Below are positions 1 to 8,784 of a DNA stretch of 42,738 nt, piece after piece; position 1 is the first letter of the stretch; every line of letters starts with the position of its first letter. The translations under genes and the position numbers were made by a program. The notes below the pieces were generated by a model. The model saw nothing but the letters and a program-made list of their open reading frames with translations. It did not search any database and was not told the origin of the DNA. The DNA is from Labilibaculum euxinicum (GTDB lineage Bacteria; Bacteroidota; Bacteroidia; Bacteroidales; Marinifilaceae): contig NZ_WTCR01000022.1 of NCBI RefSeq assembly GCF_009795715.1, positions 1 through 42,738 on the forward strand. The letters run 5' to 3'.

Positions 1-45
1 TCTGCACCTGTTTCATTTCATCAACCGCTTTATACTACAAACACC

Positions 46-331
46 AAAGTGCTTTGCACTTTAACAACAAAATTGTGTAATTGGTTTTTTAAGCGACAGA
101 GTCGCGCAGTCTTTGCAGCATATCGTAAGTTTGATTTTTTAAGGTGCAGAGCACCGGGGTTTTTGATTTGATTGTTTTTTTGCGATGATAATAGGTAAGC
201 TAAGCTTGTTTCGGTGCTTTGCACCAAAATGCTTATGGTAGATTTATAGGCTGATTGAAGTTTTTAGGCGACAGAGTCGCGCAGTCTTTGTAGTTATATC
301 GTGAGTTTATCTTTTTAAGGTGCATCGCACC
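46..331. repeat. Cluster of short perfect hairpins with a duplicated 66-bp unit
   Basis: Six tiny perfect inverted repeats, each with 5-7 bp arms and a 3-base loop, lie in under 300 bases: AAAGTGC/GCACTTT at 46-62, GCGAC/GTCGC at 93-105, GGTGC/GCACC at 143-155, GGTGC/GCACC at 213-225, GCGAC/GTCGC at 268-280 and GGTGC/GCACC at 319-331. Loops are AGA, TTT or ATC. Segments 91-155 and 266-331 are direct repeats of one unit: a GCGAC hairpin, then GCAGTCTTTG, a spacer, a T-run with AAGG, then a GGTGC hairpin. No convincing gene lies here; the open frame across it is only a translation of the repeats. Confidence 0.85.
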
Positions 332-341
332 GTGGCTTTAT

Positions 342-782
342 TCAAAAGCCGAACAACATTTGTTCCTTTGCTGGTATTGGATTAAAAATATACTGTATTG
401 GAATCATATCCAGATCCTTCTGATAAACTTCTACCGAAACGGAAAACACTCCCTGATTGATATTGCCTATCTCTTTTATTGCCGATTTGGATAGATCTAT
501 TATTCTCCCCTTTGCATATGGCCCACGATCGTTAATACGAACGATTACAGCCTTTTTATTGTCCAGATTAACCACTTTTACCAAAGTGCCAAAAGGAAGG
601 CTTCTGTGAGCTGCAGTATAGTTTTTGTGATGATATCTTTCTCCGCAAGCAGTTCGTTTTCCTTCAAATCTGTCGGCATAGAAACTGGCTTTTCCAATTT
701 GAACCGCTGTATTCGTTTTTTGAGCATGCAAATTGAATTGCAGCAGGGTGAAGCAAATTATCATAGACAAACGAAACATCAT
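342..782 (-). CDS. RlpA-like double-psi beta-barrel protein (septal ring/peptidoglycan associated)
   Basis: 146 residues. An N-terminal signal peptide (about 1-20, ending LHAQ) is followed by a double-psi beta-barrel domain of the RlpA type: [19 protein letters not shown] near 30-48, then [10 protein letters not shown] and [11 protein letters not shown] with the conserved Asp, and [10 protein letters not shown]. RlpA proteins are envelope proteins that bind or cleave glycan strands lacking peptide stems. This one is short and has no SPOR domain, so peptidoglycan targeting by SPOR is not expected. Two adjacent Met codons are possible starts. It is transcribed alone; the next gene upstream (ending at 855) is separated by a terminator. 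Lytic activity is not shown by the sequence. Confidence 0.85.
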   Translation of the reverse strand: MMFRLSMIICFTLLQFNLHAQKTNTAVQIGKASFYADRFEGKRTACGERYHHKNYTAAHRSLPFGTLVKVVNLDNKKAVIVRINDRGPYAKGRIIDLSKSAIKEIGNINQGVFSVSVEVYQKDLDMIPIQYIFNPIPAKEQMLFGF

Positions 783-807
783 ATTTAAAAGCTTTTTGCG
801 TTAATAC

Positions 808-836
808 AAAAAATCCGGACAAACGACCGGATTTCA
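808..836 (-). terminator. Rho-independent terminator after the lipoprotein gene
   Basis: Perfect 8-bp stem AAATCCGG (811-818) / CCGGATTT (827-834) with an 8-base loop. Read on the minus strand it follows the stop of the 371-residue lipoprotein gene and runs into a short T-tract. It lies between that gene and the start of the RlpA-like gene. Confidence 0.8.
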
Positions 837-854
837 ATTTTTTATGAACAACTG

Positions 855-1970
855 TTAGCTGCCTGCCTGATTCATATAATATGCTTCGTGAGCTACTTTA
901 TTAACCACGTGATTCACGAAATACATGTCGTACATCGAGCTGAAAATCTCAGCCATTTTATCGCGGGTATCTTGTCCTAATAGTTCTGAAAGAACAACAA
1001 CTGAATCATCAGCAAAAGTAATTTTTAAATCACGGCCTTTTCTACAGAATACAGCATCAGCTTCGGTTGACTCGCCGCTGTTGTTGATTACTTCAATAAC
1101 AGCACCTTCCTCTAAAACACCATCGCGGTATACCATGTACGAATCGCTGGTTGAATTCTTAACAATCTCGATAATTCCGATTGCCAGTTTGTATTCGTAG
1201 GCTCTGCTGTTTGTACTATCTCCTTTTGTGAATTGCATTTCTTCTTTAAAAAGAACATCTTCCCCGTTTTTAAGGTTGTAAGCATAAGAAACAGTATCTC
1301 CGTGTGAGAATTTAATACCTACAGAGTAATCATCAATAAATGAAAATTTAGATTCGTACTCAAAGTTTAGGTTGTTGTTTATAGACCAATCAACGAATAA
1401 TTCACCGGCAGGAACGCTATCCACCTCAATAGCTGAATTTAAAAGATAATCAAAGCTAAATCCTTCTCCTGCAGAAAATGAATAGTTGTACTGAGTTGTA
1501 GTGATCACAAAATCATTTACCAATACGCTGTCACCATCTTCTGTCATATACAGTTTCCAAGGATTTCCAGCTTTTTCTTTAGGCAATTTAACAATGAAAT
1601 TTTCACTGTCACCTGTTTTTTCAAACTTTGAGTTGTAACCCATTTTTGTTTCGGTAGTTGCAGCAGGTATAGCTGCACTGTATTCGTAAACACCTTTTAC
1701 ATCATCAAGAGTGATATTTGCAGAAAATCTGGTATCGTCTCCTTGTTTTGTTGTACCGGCAACAGTTTCCGGATCGTTCATTGTAATGATATCAAATCCT
1801 TTCGAGCTGGTAATTTCATCAACTGCAGTAGTTAAACTAACAGTCTTTTCTTTTAAGGACTGCTCTAAAGAAAGACCCTTCTCCGGATTATTATCTGAAT
1901 TGTCTGAACAGCTAAAAAGAACTGCAGAAAAAAATAATAATGCACCAACGGCAATAATGTTTCGTTTCAT
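855..1970 (-). CDS. Hypothetical exported lipoprotein, 371 residues
   Basis: The N-terminus has a classic lipoprotein signal: MKRN, a hydrophobic stretch, then the lipobox LFSC with the lipidated Cys at about 21, followed by an Asp/Asn-rich linker. The rest is soluble and rich in beta-type strands (repeated short hydrophobic/Asp/Gly patterns) with a helical C-terminus. I do not recognise a family. It is probably anchored in the outer membrane or periplasm. A terminator follows it at 811-834 and 347 bases without a gene precede it, so it looks monocistronic. Confidence 0.8.
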   Translation of the reverse strand: MKRNIIAVGALLFFSAVLFSCSDNSDNNPEKGLSLEQSLKEKTVSLTTAVDEITSSKGFDIITMNDPETVAGTTKQGDDTRFSANITLDDVKGVYEYSAAIPAATTETKMGYNSKFEKTGDSENFIVKLPKEKAGNPWKLYMTEDGDSVLVNDFVITTTQYNYSFSAGEGFSFDYLLNSAIEVDSVPAGELFVDWSINNNLNFEYESKFSFIDDYSVGIKFSHGDTVSYAYNLKNGEDVLFKEEMQFTKGDSTNSRAYEYKLAIGIIEIVKNSTSDSYMVYRDGVLEEGAVIEVINNSGESTEADAVFCRKGRDLKITFADDSVVVLSELLGQDTRDKMAEIFSSMYDMYFVNHVVNKVAHEAYYMNQAGS

Positions 1971-2317
1971 ATCTAAAAATTTAAATTATAAGTTTTTGAA
2001 ATCAATATAAAACCAACTTAGATTGATTTAAAGAATCATTTTAAATTAACGTTACTTACTTATGCAAATAGGATACCAATTCACTTTATTTGGTTTGTTT
2101 CTCCTAAAGTATGAAATGTAATGCACTGAAAGTTAAATGATAAGATTCTTTGTTTCGGATGAGGTAAAATTGTTTTAAAGAAAAATTTAAATTCGTTTTG
2201 TGGAGAATTGGAGACAGTTGTGTAGAATAAGTCTACACAAGAAAGTCAGGAATCCAACAGCAGATTTTTTGATTCAGTAAGTTTTGACCGTGAAATCAAC
2301 ATTGTGAATAATGGGAT
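1971..2317. other. Intergenic region, no gene seen
   Basis: This 347-base AT-rich stretch separates two minus-strand genes. I see no convincing open frame, tRNA or strong hairpin. It should hold the promoter of the lipoprotein gene, but I find no clean TAnnTTTG match on the minus strand. Confidence 0.5.
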
Positions 2318-2881
2318 TTATTTTATGGGGGCAAGTAGATCGTATCTGCGCTTTATTTCTTTAAAATCTTTCCAGGAGACTTGTTTTTTCGAGGGATCTC
2401 TAAGAAGAGCCGAAGGATGATAAACAGCGGTAATCAAGAAGCCTTTTCGCTCGAACCAGACTCCTCTTTCACGTGTAATTCTGAAGGATGAATCAATGAT
2501 TTCCTGAGCTGCAATTCTCCCTAAGCAAACGACTATTTTCGGACGAATAAGCCGTACTTGATTTCGCAGGTAAGGGAGACATGTTTTTTTCTCATTTTCT
2601 TCCGGATCCCGGTTGTTGGGTGGTCGGCATTTAACAATGTTGGCAATATAAACATCTTCTCTTTTTAGATCTATTGCTTGTAATATTTTATCAAAGAGTT
2701 GTCCGGCTTTTCCTACAAAGGGAACACCCGTCTCATCTTCCTGTTGTCCGGGGCCTTCGCCAATGAACATTAGCCGGGCATTTCGGTTGCCTGTACCAAT
2801 TACTACTTTGTTTCTCGTTTTGCAGAGATTACATTTGGTGCAATTATTACATTCCTGAATTAATTCTTTCCATTCAAGCAT
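2318..2881 (-). CDS. Family 4 (iron-sulfur) uracil-DNA glycosylase
   Basis: 187 residues, a normal length for family 4 UDG. The enzyme removes uracil from DNA to start base excision repair. Key features: the Cys-rich N-terminus (C11, C14, C17, C20), with C85 in NIVKCRPPNN and C101, can supply the four ligands of the [4Fe-4S] cluster. The water-activating/uracil loop is GEGPGQQED at 41-49, followed by GVPFVGKAG at 52-60. The C-terminal leucine-loop motif is VYHPSALLRDP at 153-163. It stands alone, with 220 bases to the next gene upstream. Confidence 0.93.
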   Translation of the reverse strand: MLEWKELIQECNNCTKCNLCKTRNKVVIGTGNRNARLMFIGEGPGQQEDETGVPFVGKAGQLFDKILQAIDLKREDVYIANIVKCRPPNNRDPEENEKKTCLPYLRNQVRLIRPKIVVCLGRIAAQEIIDSSFRITRERGVWFERKGFLITAVYHPSALLRDPSKKQVSWKDFKEIKRRYDLLAPIK

Positions 2882-3101
2882 ATGTATTTGTTTTAAGAGG
2901 TTAGATTCCGATACAAATTAACATCAAAACATGCCTTATAAAAAGTTTCTTTTCAGCTATATCTTCGTTAAAAAAGATGCATCGTAACATGGCTGTGCTT
3001 TACTTTTTTGCCTCGGTACAGCTTAAAATTAATTCATTTTAATTAAAGTCTGTTTTGAAATTAAATGGGTATAAAAATAAGGTGAAAGCAGGATGATAAT
3101 T

Positions 3102-3842
3102 TTATTCTTTTTGTATTGTTTGAGTCTGTATCTGTTCCTTTTTGCGCTTTACTGCAGCCAAATGATCTGCTACTGATTTGTTATTGTCCTCTATAATTGT
3201 AGTCAGCAATCCGGCAAATTCTTTGTACTGGCTTGGTTTTGCCTTTGCCATTGATTGAAGATAAACAGAAAGTTCATTGTTGATTAAATCTCTCAGATCT
3301 TTGGCAAGAGCAGTTGCCGATTTTGTTTTTTTCCGATCAACCGTATTTTCAATAAATTCCAGGTTAGACAATTCAAAATCGGACTGAGAGCTTTGCAGGT
3401 TCGCAAGTAATTTGTCTAAATCGGGTATCGAAGCTCTTTCTTCGGCTAATTCGGGAGCCGTTAAATCGACTAACATAGCGTTAATGTTCGCACTTTCGTT
3501 GATATAGGTGTACTCAGTAATCTCTATTCCAAACCGATCCAATATCTTTTTTATCCGCAAAGCTTTTTTTTGATTTTCATCTGGTCTTCGGTTGCATCTG
3601 GCCATTACTTCATAAAACACGGCACGTACATCTGCGTCGCGTATTGCATCTTTCTCCTTCCTGTCATTGTGCACACCTCCCCGGTTAATCGAGTCAATCA
3701 ACTCCTTGGTTATAAGCAAAAGTTTTTTAAAAATATCCGTGTAATAGTGATCCTCTTTTATTGAATATTTTTGAAATAAAGAGATAAGCTTGTTACCAAT
3801 TTCGGCACAATGTTTTGTAGAGGAGTTAGAATTTATTTTCAT
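3102..3842 (-). CDS. Conserved hypothetical protein, possibly DUF6261
   Basis: 246 residues, no signal peptide and no membrane segment, strongly helical with a Lys/Gln-rich tail (KRKKEQIQTQTIQKE). The length, the early helical pattern and the MLVDLTAPELAEERASIPDLDKL-type segment recall the Bacteroidota DUF6261 group, but this is from memory. Function unknown. It is preceded by a 572-base gap and so probably has its own promoter. Confidence 0.7.
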   Translation of the reverse strand: MKINSNSSTKHCAEIGNKLISLFQKYSIKEDHYYTDIFKKLLLITKELIDSINRGGVHNDRKEKDAIRDADVRAVFYEVMARCNRRPDENQKKALRIKKILDRFGIEITEYTYINESANINAMLVDLTAPELAEERASIPDLDKLLANLQSSQSDFELSNLEFIENTVDRKKTKSATALAKDLRDLINNELSVYLQSMAKAKPSQYKEFAGLLTTIIEDNNKSVADHLAAVKRKKEQIQTQTIQKE

Positions 3843-4414
3843 AAGTGGGGAAACGATTAATTTTTGACAACTAAAAAACTAAATTACATAAAATTATCAA
3901 AACAGATGAAATATATTGATTTATGATGATAAATTACGATTCGGCATGTGTTGGTTATTCAAGATAATGCGCGATGCCGGCTTTTTTTAAACTACTTTGT
4001 GTTGATACTATTTGCAGGTTTATCTGAATTGCGCACTCTGATATTGGAATTTGGCAGCCGGTAATCAATATTAAGCATTCGGATACCCGATTTAGCAAGC
4101 GATCTGTAAAATTCCACTTTCTGTTTGTAGAAATAGCAATTTGCACCAAAGAATTCATCATTCTGGCATCAGAATTGCCAATTTGTTTCATCCGATAAGC
4201 TTTTCTGATACCCGAACATTCTGTTTTATTCTTCGATTCTGTAATTCATAAATCAGAATGGCCAATTTTATTGAGAACCCGTCTTTTCTGAATTTAGGAT
4301 GTGCCAAAATGGGGGAGTGCTCGAATTGTTAAGGAACTATTTATCCGTTAAAAATGCCGTTGCTTACCTATTTTAACCAGCTTTTGTAATTTAAAAAGAT
4401 TTGGATTTAATTGT
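3843..4414. other. 572-base gap, no supported gene
   Basis: A 78-codon open frame on the minus strand (3955-4191) lies here, but it has no recognisable domain and sits in low-complexity DNA where the phrase CAGAAT-GCCAAT occurs twice (near 4170 and 4255). I see no tRNA or clear terminator. It may be decayed sequence. Confidence 0.45.
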
Positions 4415-5884
4415 TTACTCAAATCTACGGAGATAATACTTTTTTTCATTGGAAGAGTAATAACCTAAAACGAAGTAATCGTTTACCTTGAATATAGTTT
4501 GAGTTGATTGAGGCGTTTTAATTGTGCCGACGAATTCTTTTATTTTGTCAAAAGGATTTGGGCTTGAATTGCCGGTTACATGTTCCAAATTTTGTTTGTC
4601 AAAAAGGCATTTGAAATAAACCGAACGACTATTTGCATAGGATGAGTAAGAATTCATAGTATAATTTGGAACGGCATAATATGCTCCGCCGGATACTAAA
4701 GGAACCGCAACAGTTCCAACGAGTCCCATGGCGATCAAACTTCCCGTTGAAGGAGATTCCTTAATCCCGCCCAATAACACTTCCAGATTGTTACCGGTTT
4801 CGTATACACTAATGCCTAAATATCCCGTAAGCAGCTTTCTCAAAACCTGTTTTGTTTTGTCTAATTCCCTTTCGGAAGTGCTAAATCCATTTCCGTCAAT
4901 TTTTTGAAGTAAAGCAGAGTTTCTGAAATAGATTTCCTCTTCGCTTTTTACGCTGTATGTTTTAAGTAAGCTGTCCGTTTTAAGGCTGTGAACCGTAAAA
5001 CACAATCCGGTTTTATTTACTATTAGTTGATAAAGCTTATTACCATGGATGTAAGAATTCGATAAAGTTGCCAGCTTATTTGTTTTTTCAAGTTCTCCCT
5101 GCTTAAAGTTTTTTGATGTATAGGTGTAATTGTTAAGGTCAATGGTAATTAGGGTCGTTTTGTCCTTCTCTCCGTCAAAGCTCAATACTATTTTATCATC
5201 GTAGCAGTAGAGTTTGTTTTCTTCGGATGTAATATCCAGTGAATTTGGATTGCTGCATTCAATTCTTTTAATGTTGGTAGTGGTTGTTGCACTGGGAGTA
5301 TCGTAAAGATCATCGGCAATTCGATCGGGTTTTGAATTTGCCGAAAGAATTTTTGTAAAATCATGCTCAATACAAACAGCAGGTTCGCATCCCTCAAACA
5401 CACGTAATTTGTAAATGGAAGAGTAATAGATACGACTCAAAATATAGAGTTTGTTTTTGTAAGAAACAGATTCAAGATATTCTTCGCGATTGAGCTTGAG
5501 AGGGATTTTGTATTCCTTACTTGTATTGTTATTTAAATCAATGGTTTTAACCAGAAACTCCGTTTTCCTCTTGTTGGTGAAAAACAGATTGCACTCATTT
5601 TGGACAACTGTATTTCCGATTAAAATTTTAAACTTTCCGTTTGGTCTTGGGCACTTACAGGAATTTAATGGTTCATAATTTTTGCTGTAAGTAAGAGCGT
5701 TTATCGTATCATTGTCAAGTAAGAATAAGGCTATTTTACCCGACAAATCATCTAAAACAGGATATACATCTCTTCTGTCGGAAAGGTAGGAGCGAAGGCA
5801 AATGTCCTGTTCCATTAAAATATCCTGGGAGTAGGAGTTGACAGTTAATAGCAATAGAAGGAAGAAGATAGGGTATTTTTTCAT
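4415..5884 (-). CDS. Large exported hypothetical protein
   Basis: The start at 5884 is chosen because it gives a proper signal peptide (MKKYPIFFLLLLLTVNSYSQ); the longer frame from 5911 adds nine polar residues in front of it. The mature protein (about 470 residues) has many regularly spaced beta-strand segments and DLNN/DKIVLSFDGEKDK-like turns, suggesting a beta-propeller-like or repeated-strand fold, with a Gly/Ala-rich hydrophobic stretch near residue 390 (LIAMGLVGTVAVPLVSGGAYY). No family is recognised. It lies 39 bases downstream of the TonB-C gene and is probably cotranscribed with it. Confidence 0.75.
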   Translation of the reverse strand: MKKYPIFFLLLLLTVNSYSQDILMEQDICLRSYLSDRRDVYPVLDDLSGKIALFLLDNDTINALTYSKNYEPLNSCKCPRPNGKFKILIGNTVVQNECNLFFTNKRKTEFLVKTIDLNNNTSKEYKIPLKLNREEYLESVSYKNKLYILSRIYYSSIYKLRVFEGCEPAVCIEHDFTKILSANSKPDRIADDLYDTPSATTTTNIKRIECSNPNSLDITSEENKLYCYDDKIVLSFDGEKDKTTLITIDLNNYTYTSKNFKQGELEKTNKLATLSNSYIHGNKLYQLIVNKTGLCFTVHSLKTDSLLKTYSVKSEEEIYFRNSALLQKIDGNGFSTSERELDKTKQVLRKLLTGYLGISVYETGNNLEVLLGGIKESPSTGSLIAMGLVGTVAVPLVSGGAYYAVPNYTMNSYSSYANSRSVYFKCLFDKQNLEHVTGNSSPNPFDKIKEFVGTIKTPQSTQTIFKVNDYFVLGYYSSNEKKYYLRRFE

Positions 5885-5923
5885 TGGACTGTTTTCTTGT
5901 TGGCTAAGCAATAGTTTTATCTG

Positions 5924-6730
5924 TTATCGCAACTTAAAATTGACCGGAACAATTGAGTAAACCTTCACTGGTTTGTTGTTCTTAAAGGCAGGTTTCCAAT
6001 TCTCACAATCTTTAATTGCAGTAATGGCTGCCTGATTAAAATATTGATTGGTTTCTGATAGAATCTGAAAATCAGATGGAGTTCCGTTTGTGTCTATTGC
6101 GAATAGAACTAGAACGAGTGCTTCGAGTTTATTTTTTTGACAAATGTCTGGATATACAATCTTCTTGGATAAGTCCGAAGAAAATGATTTAGCACCTTTT
6201 TTGTACATAGCCAGGGTATCTGCATTTGCATAGGTGTTGGTCGGAAATCGCGCGTTATTTTTTCCAATTAAACAAGAATAAGTGAGTACAGCTTCTTTGT
6301 ATAGATTGACGCTTCTTTGTTTGCCGTGGCTATATACATTCCATTGTCCTTCTCGATGCAGGGGGAAAAGACTTCTACTTATGCCTTTGGTGCTTTGCTC
6401 TCCTTTTTTGATATTATCTTGAATTTGATATCCTCCGGGTATTGTTTCAAACTTACGTTGATATTGATATTTTCCACCATCAACATAGTAAGTGTTAGGT
6501 TTCTTTAGTTTTATGGTTTCGGTTTGAGTCACTTTCCATTTACCATCTCTAAATGCGCACTTCTGCACAACAGAAGTCTTCTTGTTTTTTTGTCGTACGA
6601 TGTATTGATAATCTGCACCTTCGGAAGTCGCTTGCGGCACATGCTTTTTATAATAAACAATAGTATCCTGTTGTGCAAGTGCGCACTGAGCTCCGATAAA
6701 CAGTATAAGAATGGTAAGGATGTTCTTCAT
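5924..6730 (-). CDS. Exported protein with TonB C-terminal domain
   Basis: 268 residues: signal peptide (1-19, ending ALAQ), a middle region of beta-strands with KGEQSTKGISRSLFP, and a C-terminal TonB-like domain (about 190-268: IVYPDICQKNKLEALVLVLFAID, then AAITAIKDCENWKPAFKNNKPVKVYSIVPVNFKLR). The domain is the one by which energy transducers touch outer-membrane receptors. There is no N-terminal membrane anchor and no Pro-rich spanning region, so this is not a normal TonB. Similar exported TonB_C proteins are common in Bacteroidota. It forms a probable two-gene unit with the downstream gene at 4415-5884. Confidence 0.85.
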   Translation of the reverse strand: MKNILTILILFIGAQCALAQQDTIVYYKKHVPQATSEGADYQYIVRQKNKKTSVVQKCAFRDGKWKVTQTETIKLKKPNTYYVDGGKYQYQRKFETIPGGYQIQDNIKKGEQSTKGISRSLFPLHREGQWNVYSHGKQRSVNLYKEAVLTYSCLIGKNNARFPTNTYANADTLAMYKKGAKSFSSDLSKKIVYPDICQKNKLEALVLVLFAIDTNGTPSDFQILSETNQYFNQAAITAIKDCENWKPAFKNNKPVKVYSIVPVNFKLR

Positions 6731-6760
6731 GAATTTGTATTTCCTATTAATAATAGGGTA

Positions 6761-6768
6761 CGAATATA
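6761..6768 (-). promoter_or_regulatory. Near-match -7 box upstream of the TonB-C gene
   Basis: Read on the minus strand this is TATATTCG, one base from TAnnTTTG, 30 bases upstream of the start codon at 6730. A second TTCG variant occurs at 6904-6911 for the divergent gene. Confidence 0.35.
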
Positions 6769-6903
6769 ATATTTATTTACATATTTCAGATTATTTAAGG
6801 AAAGTAACCCTCTTTAAACGAAGGTTGATATCAGTTAAATAGGATTTGGTAAAAAATGAAAGTGTCTGTATGCGAATGCCAAATTTGATATCCTTATTTT
6901 TTG

Positions 6904-6911
6904 TATCTTCG
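6904..6911 (+). promoter_or_regulatory. Near-match -7 box upstream of the 254-residue gene
   Basis: TATCTTCG, one base from TAnnTTTG, 40 bases before the ATG at 6952. Position fits a start site near 6918. Confidence 0.35.
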
Positions 6912-6951
6912 TACTAACCATTGCCACATTAATTGTTAAATATTGACTTAG

Positions 6952-7716
6952 ATGCCTTACAGAAGACTACCAAATACTGATTCTGCACGTGTACGTGCTT
7001 TAAAATCTGCCCTTGATATTAGTTACAGAATAAATCGTTTTGAACTGGCTTTTTCTTTTCTGCTTTTGCAGAAAATAGAGACGTTTTTGCCTCATTACGA
7101 ATTGGCAATTAGAAATCAGCGTCAGGCACTTAGTCAGCAATCCATCAGAAGTAAAGAATACAACGAGAAGCTGCGTAAAGCGCGATTGTATGTTTCTCAT
7201 TTTATTCAGGTTTTGAATTTCACAATTATCAGAGGTGAAATGAAACCTGAGATTCGGGAATTTTACGGATTAAAAACCAGTTCGAAAGCAGCTCCGTCCT
7301 TATTACAGGATGTAAAAGTAATTGAGTGGGGAGAGAAATTGATAAAAGGAGAACAAGAGCGAATGAGAATGGGAGGGAATCCAATTTACAGTCCTTCGAT
7401 TGCATTGGTAAGAGTAAATTGTGAGAACTTTAAACAGGCATTTAACAATCAAAAAACATTACAGAATAATACACATCGGTTTTCGGAAAAAGTGGCAGAA
7501 TATCGCGATGAGGCTGATAGTTTGATTCTTTCTCTTTGGAACGAGGTGGAAGCTAAATTTGCTGATCTGCCGGATGAAAAGAAAAGGGAGAAATCATCGG
7601 AATATGGAATTGTTTATGTTTGGCGTAAAGGTGAAAAAGAGAAATTGAAACAAATAAAACAAGCTGAAGAAGTCTCACTCACTTTGCCTTTCTCTCGATC
7701 TATAAAGGCTGAATAG
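6952..7716 (+). CDS. Conserved hypothetical cytoplasmic protein
   Basis: 254 residues, basic and mostly helical, without signal peptide or membrane segment. It has long amphipathic helices (ELAFSFLLLQKIETFLPHYE and a C-terminal EVEAKFADLPDEKKREKSSEYG), and ends in a Lys/Glu-rich coil. I do not recognise a named family. Its 3' end overlaps the convergent CPBP protease gene by 42 bases (7675-7716), so the two transcripts are antisense to each other at their ends. Confidence 0.75.
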   Translation: MPYRRLPNTDSARVRALKSALDISYRINRFELAFSFLLLQKIETFLPHYELAIRNQRQALSQQSIRSKEYNEKLRKARLYVSHFIQVLNFTIIRGEMKPEIREFYGLKTSSKAAPSLLQDVKVIEWGEKLIKGEQERMRMGGNPIYSPSIALVRVNCENFKQAFNNQKTLQNNTHRFSEKVAEYRDEADSLILSLWNEVEAKFADLPDEKKREKSSEYGIVYVWRKGEKEKLKQIKQAEEVSLTLPFSRSIKAE

Positions 7717-8601
7717 CAACAGTGTAAGGATTATCATTGAGATAAATCCACTAATCCAGATGCTTGCATCATTGCCACCAAATTTTTCAATGTCTTCGGG
7801 TAATTTCCCTTTATTGATGAAATAAGACACGCAAACAGCCATTCCGTTATTGATCAAATGTGCTAAAATAGGAACCCATAAACTTTTTGTCCATACCAGT
7901 AGGTAGCCAAACAGAATTCCCATTGCCATTCTTGGTATCAAACCAAAGAATTGCATGTGCAGAGCTGCGAAAAGAAAAGCTGTTATAATGATTCCCCAAT
8001 GCACGTTTTTAGTCATGTTAGAGAAGATTCGCTGAATAACTCCCCGAAACAAAAGTTCTTCTCCCAAGGCAGGAATTACCGCAATTAAAATCAAATTTAC
8101 AAGCAGATCAAAAGGTGTTTCCATCACCAAAAATTTCTTGGTGATGATTTCGGCCTGATCTTCGCTATGTCTCATCCATTCTTCAACTCCCGAAAGAAAT
8201 TCAGGCAGCTGCAAATGAGAGTTGATATCTGCAAGTAGATTGATCGCCGGCAAGGCCGCAATAATTGTTAGTGTTGCTAACAGGTATTGAGAAGACGAAG
8301 ACTTTCGGTCTAAAAAAAGATAGGTCAGCACTTTGTTATTCAGTAACCAGGCGATGATAAAAGGTGGAATAATGAACATACCTGTAGAGTAGATCGACTG
8401 ATAAAATTTAAGAACAGAAATGTTCACAGAAGCACCATTTATATCCAGGCTTGTCGCGTCGGTGAAGATATTGACATCAAAAATAAGATAGGCCAGTACA
8501 CTGCCGGCAAACATGCACAACATAAAAGAACCAACTACTACAAGTAGACTCATCATTAATTGCGAAAGCGGGGAGTAATGGCTCAACGATCCTTTTAGCA
8601 T
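7675..8601 (-). CDS. CPBP family intramembrane metalloprotease (Abi/Rce1-like)
   Basis: The start at 8601 is chosen because the -7 box at 8628-8635 lies inside the longer frame's upstream extension. 308 residues with about eight membrane helices. The CPBP signature is present: EELLFRG (glutamates near 181-182), then FAALHMQFFGLIPRM with the conserved His and VPILAHLINN with the second conserved His. Members cleave CAAX-like substrates or act in bacteriocin and stress functions; the substrate here cannot be told. A soluble loop (about 125-155) separates the early and late helices. Confidence 0.9.
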   Translation of the reverse strand: MLKGSLSHYSPLSQLMMSLLVVVGSFMLCMFAGSVLAYLIFDVNIFTDATSLDINGASVNISVLKFYQSIYSTGMFIIPPFIIAWLLNNKVLTYLFLDRKSSSSQYLLATLTIIAALPAINLLADINSHLQLPEFLSGVEEWMRHSEDQAEIITKKFLVMETPFDLLVNLILIAVIPALGEELLFRGVIQRIFSNMTKNVHWGIIITAFLFAALHMQFFGLIPRMAMGILFGYLLVWTKSLWVPILAHLINNGMAVCVSYFINKGKLPEDIEKFGGNDASIWISGFISMIILTLLLFSLYRSRERQSE

Positions 8602-8627
8602 AGAGTTTCTGTTTTTAGTTTGATGAA

Positions 8628-8635
8628 CAAAAGTA
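8628..8635 (-). promoter_or_regulatory. Bacteroidota -7 promoter box for the CPBP gene
   Basis: Minus-strand TACTTTTG matches TAnnTTTG exactly. It implies a transcript start about 20 bases before the ATG at 8601 and argues against translation from 8649. Confidence 0.55.
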
Positions 8636-8752
8636 GCAAATAGTATCAAGATTTACAGACAGACAAAGCGCATTTAAGAAATTCATTTTGTCGCTTGCCG
8701 GACTATTTGGCTTTTCGACTTTCGACCTTTTACGACTATTAAGACTTTCTAT

Positions 8753-8760
8753 TATCTTTG
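8753..8760 (+). promoter_or_regulatory. Bacteroidota -7 promoter box for dusB
   Basis: TATCTTTG is an exact TAnnTTTG match. Its last three bases are the TTG that would be the start codon of the longest open frame, so that TTG is promoter, not coding. Confidence 0.6.
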
Positions 8761-8784
8761 CAGCCAGATAAAAAAGAAAAGAAA

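Noticed and set aside
30-227. Open frame across the hairpin cluster (minus strand)
   Set aside because: It only translates the repeats and T-runs, has no domain, and no promoter.
3955-4191. 78-codon open frame on the minus strand
   Set aside because: No recognisable domain, low-complexity surroundings and no promoter box; could be chance.
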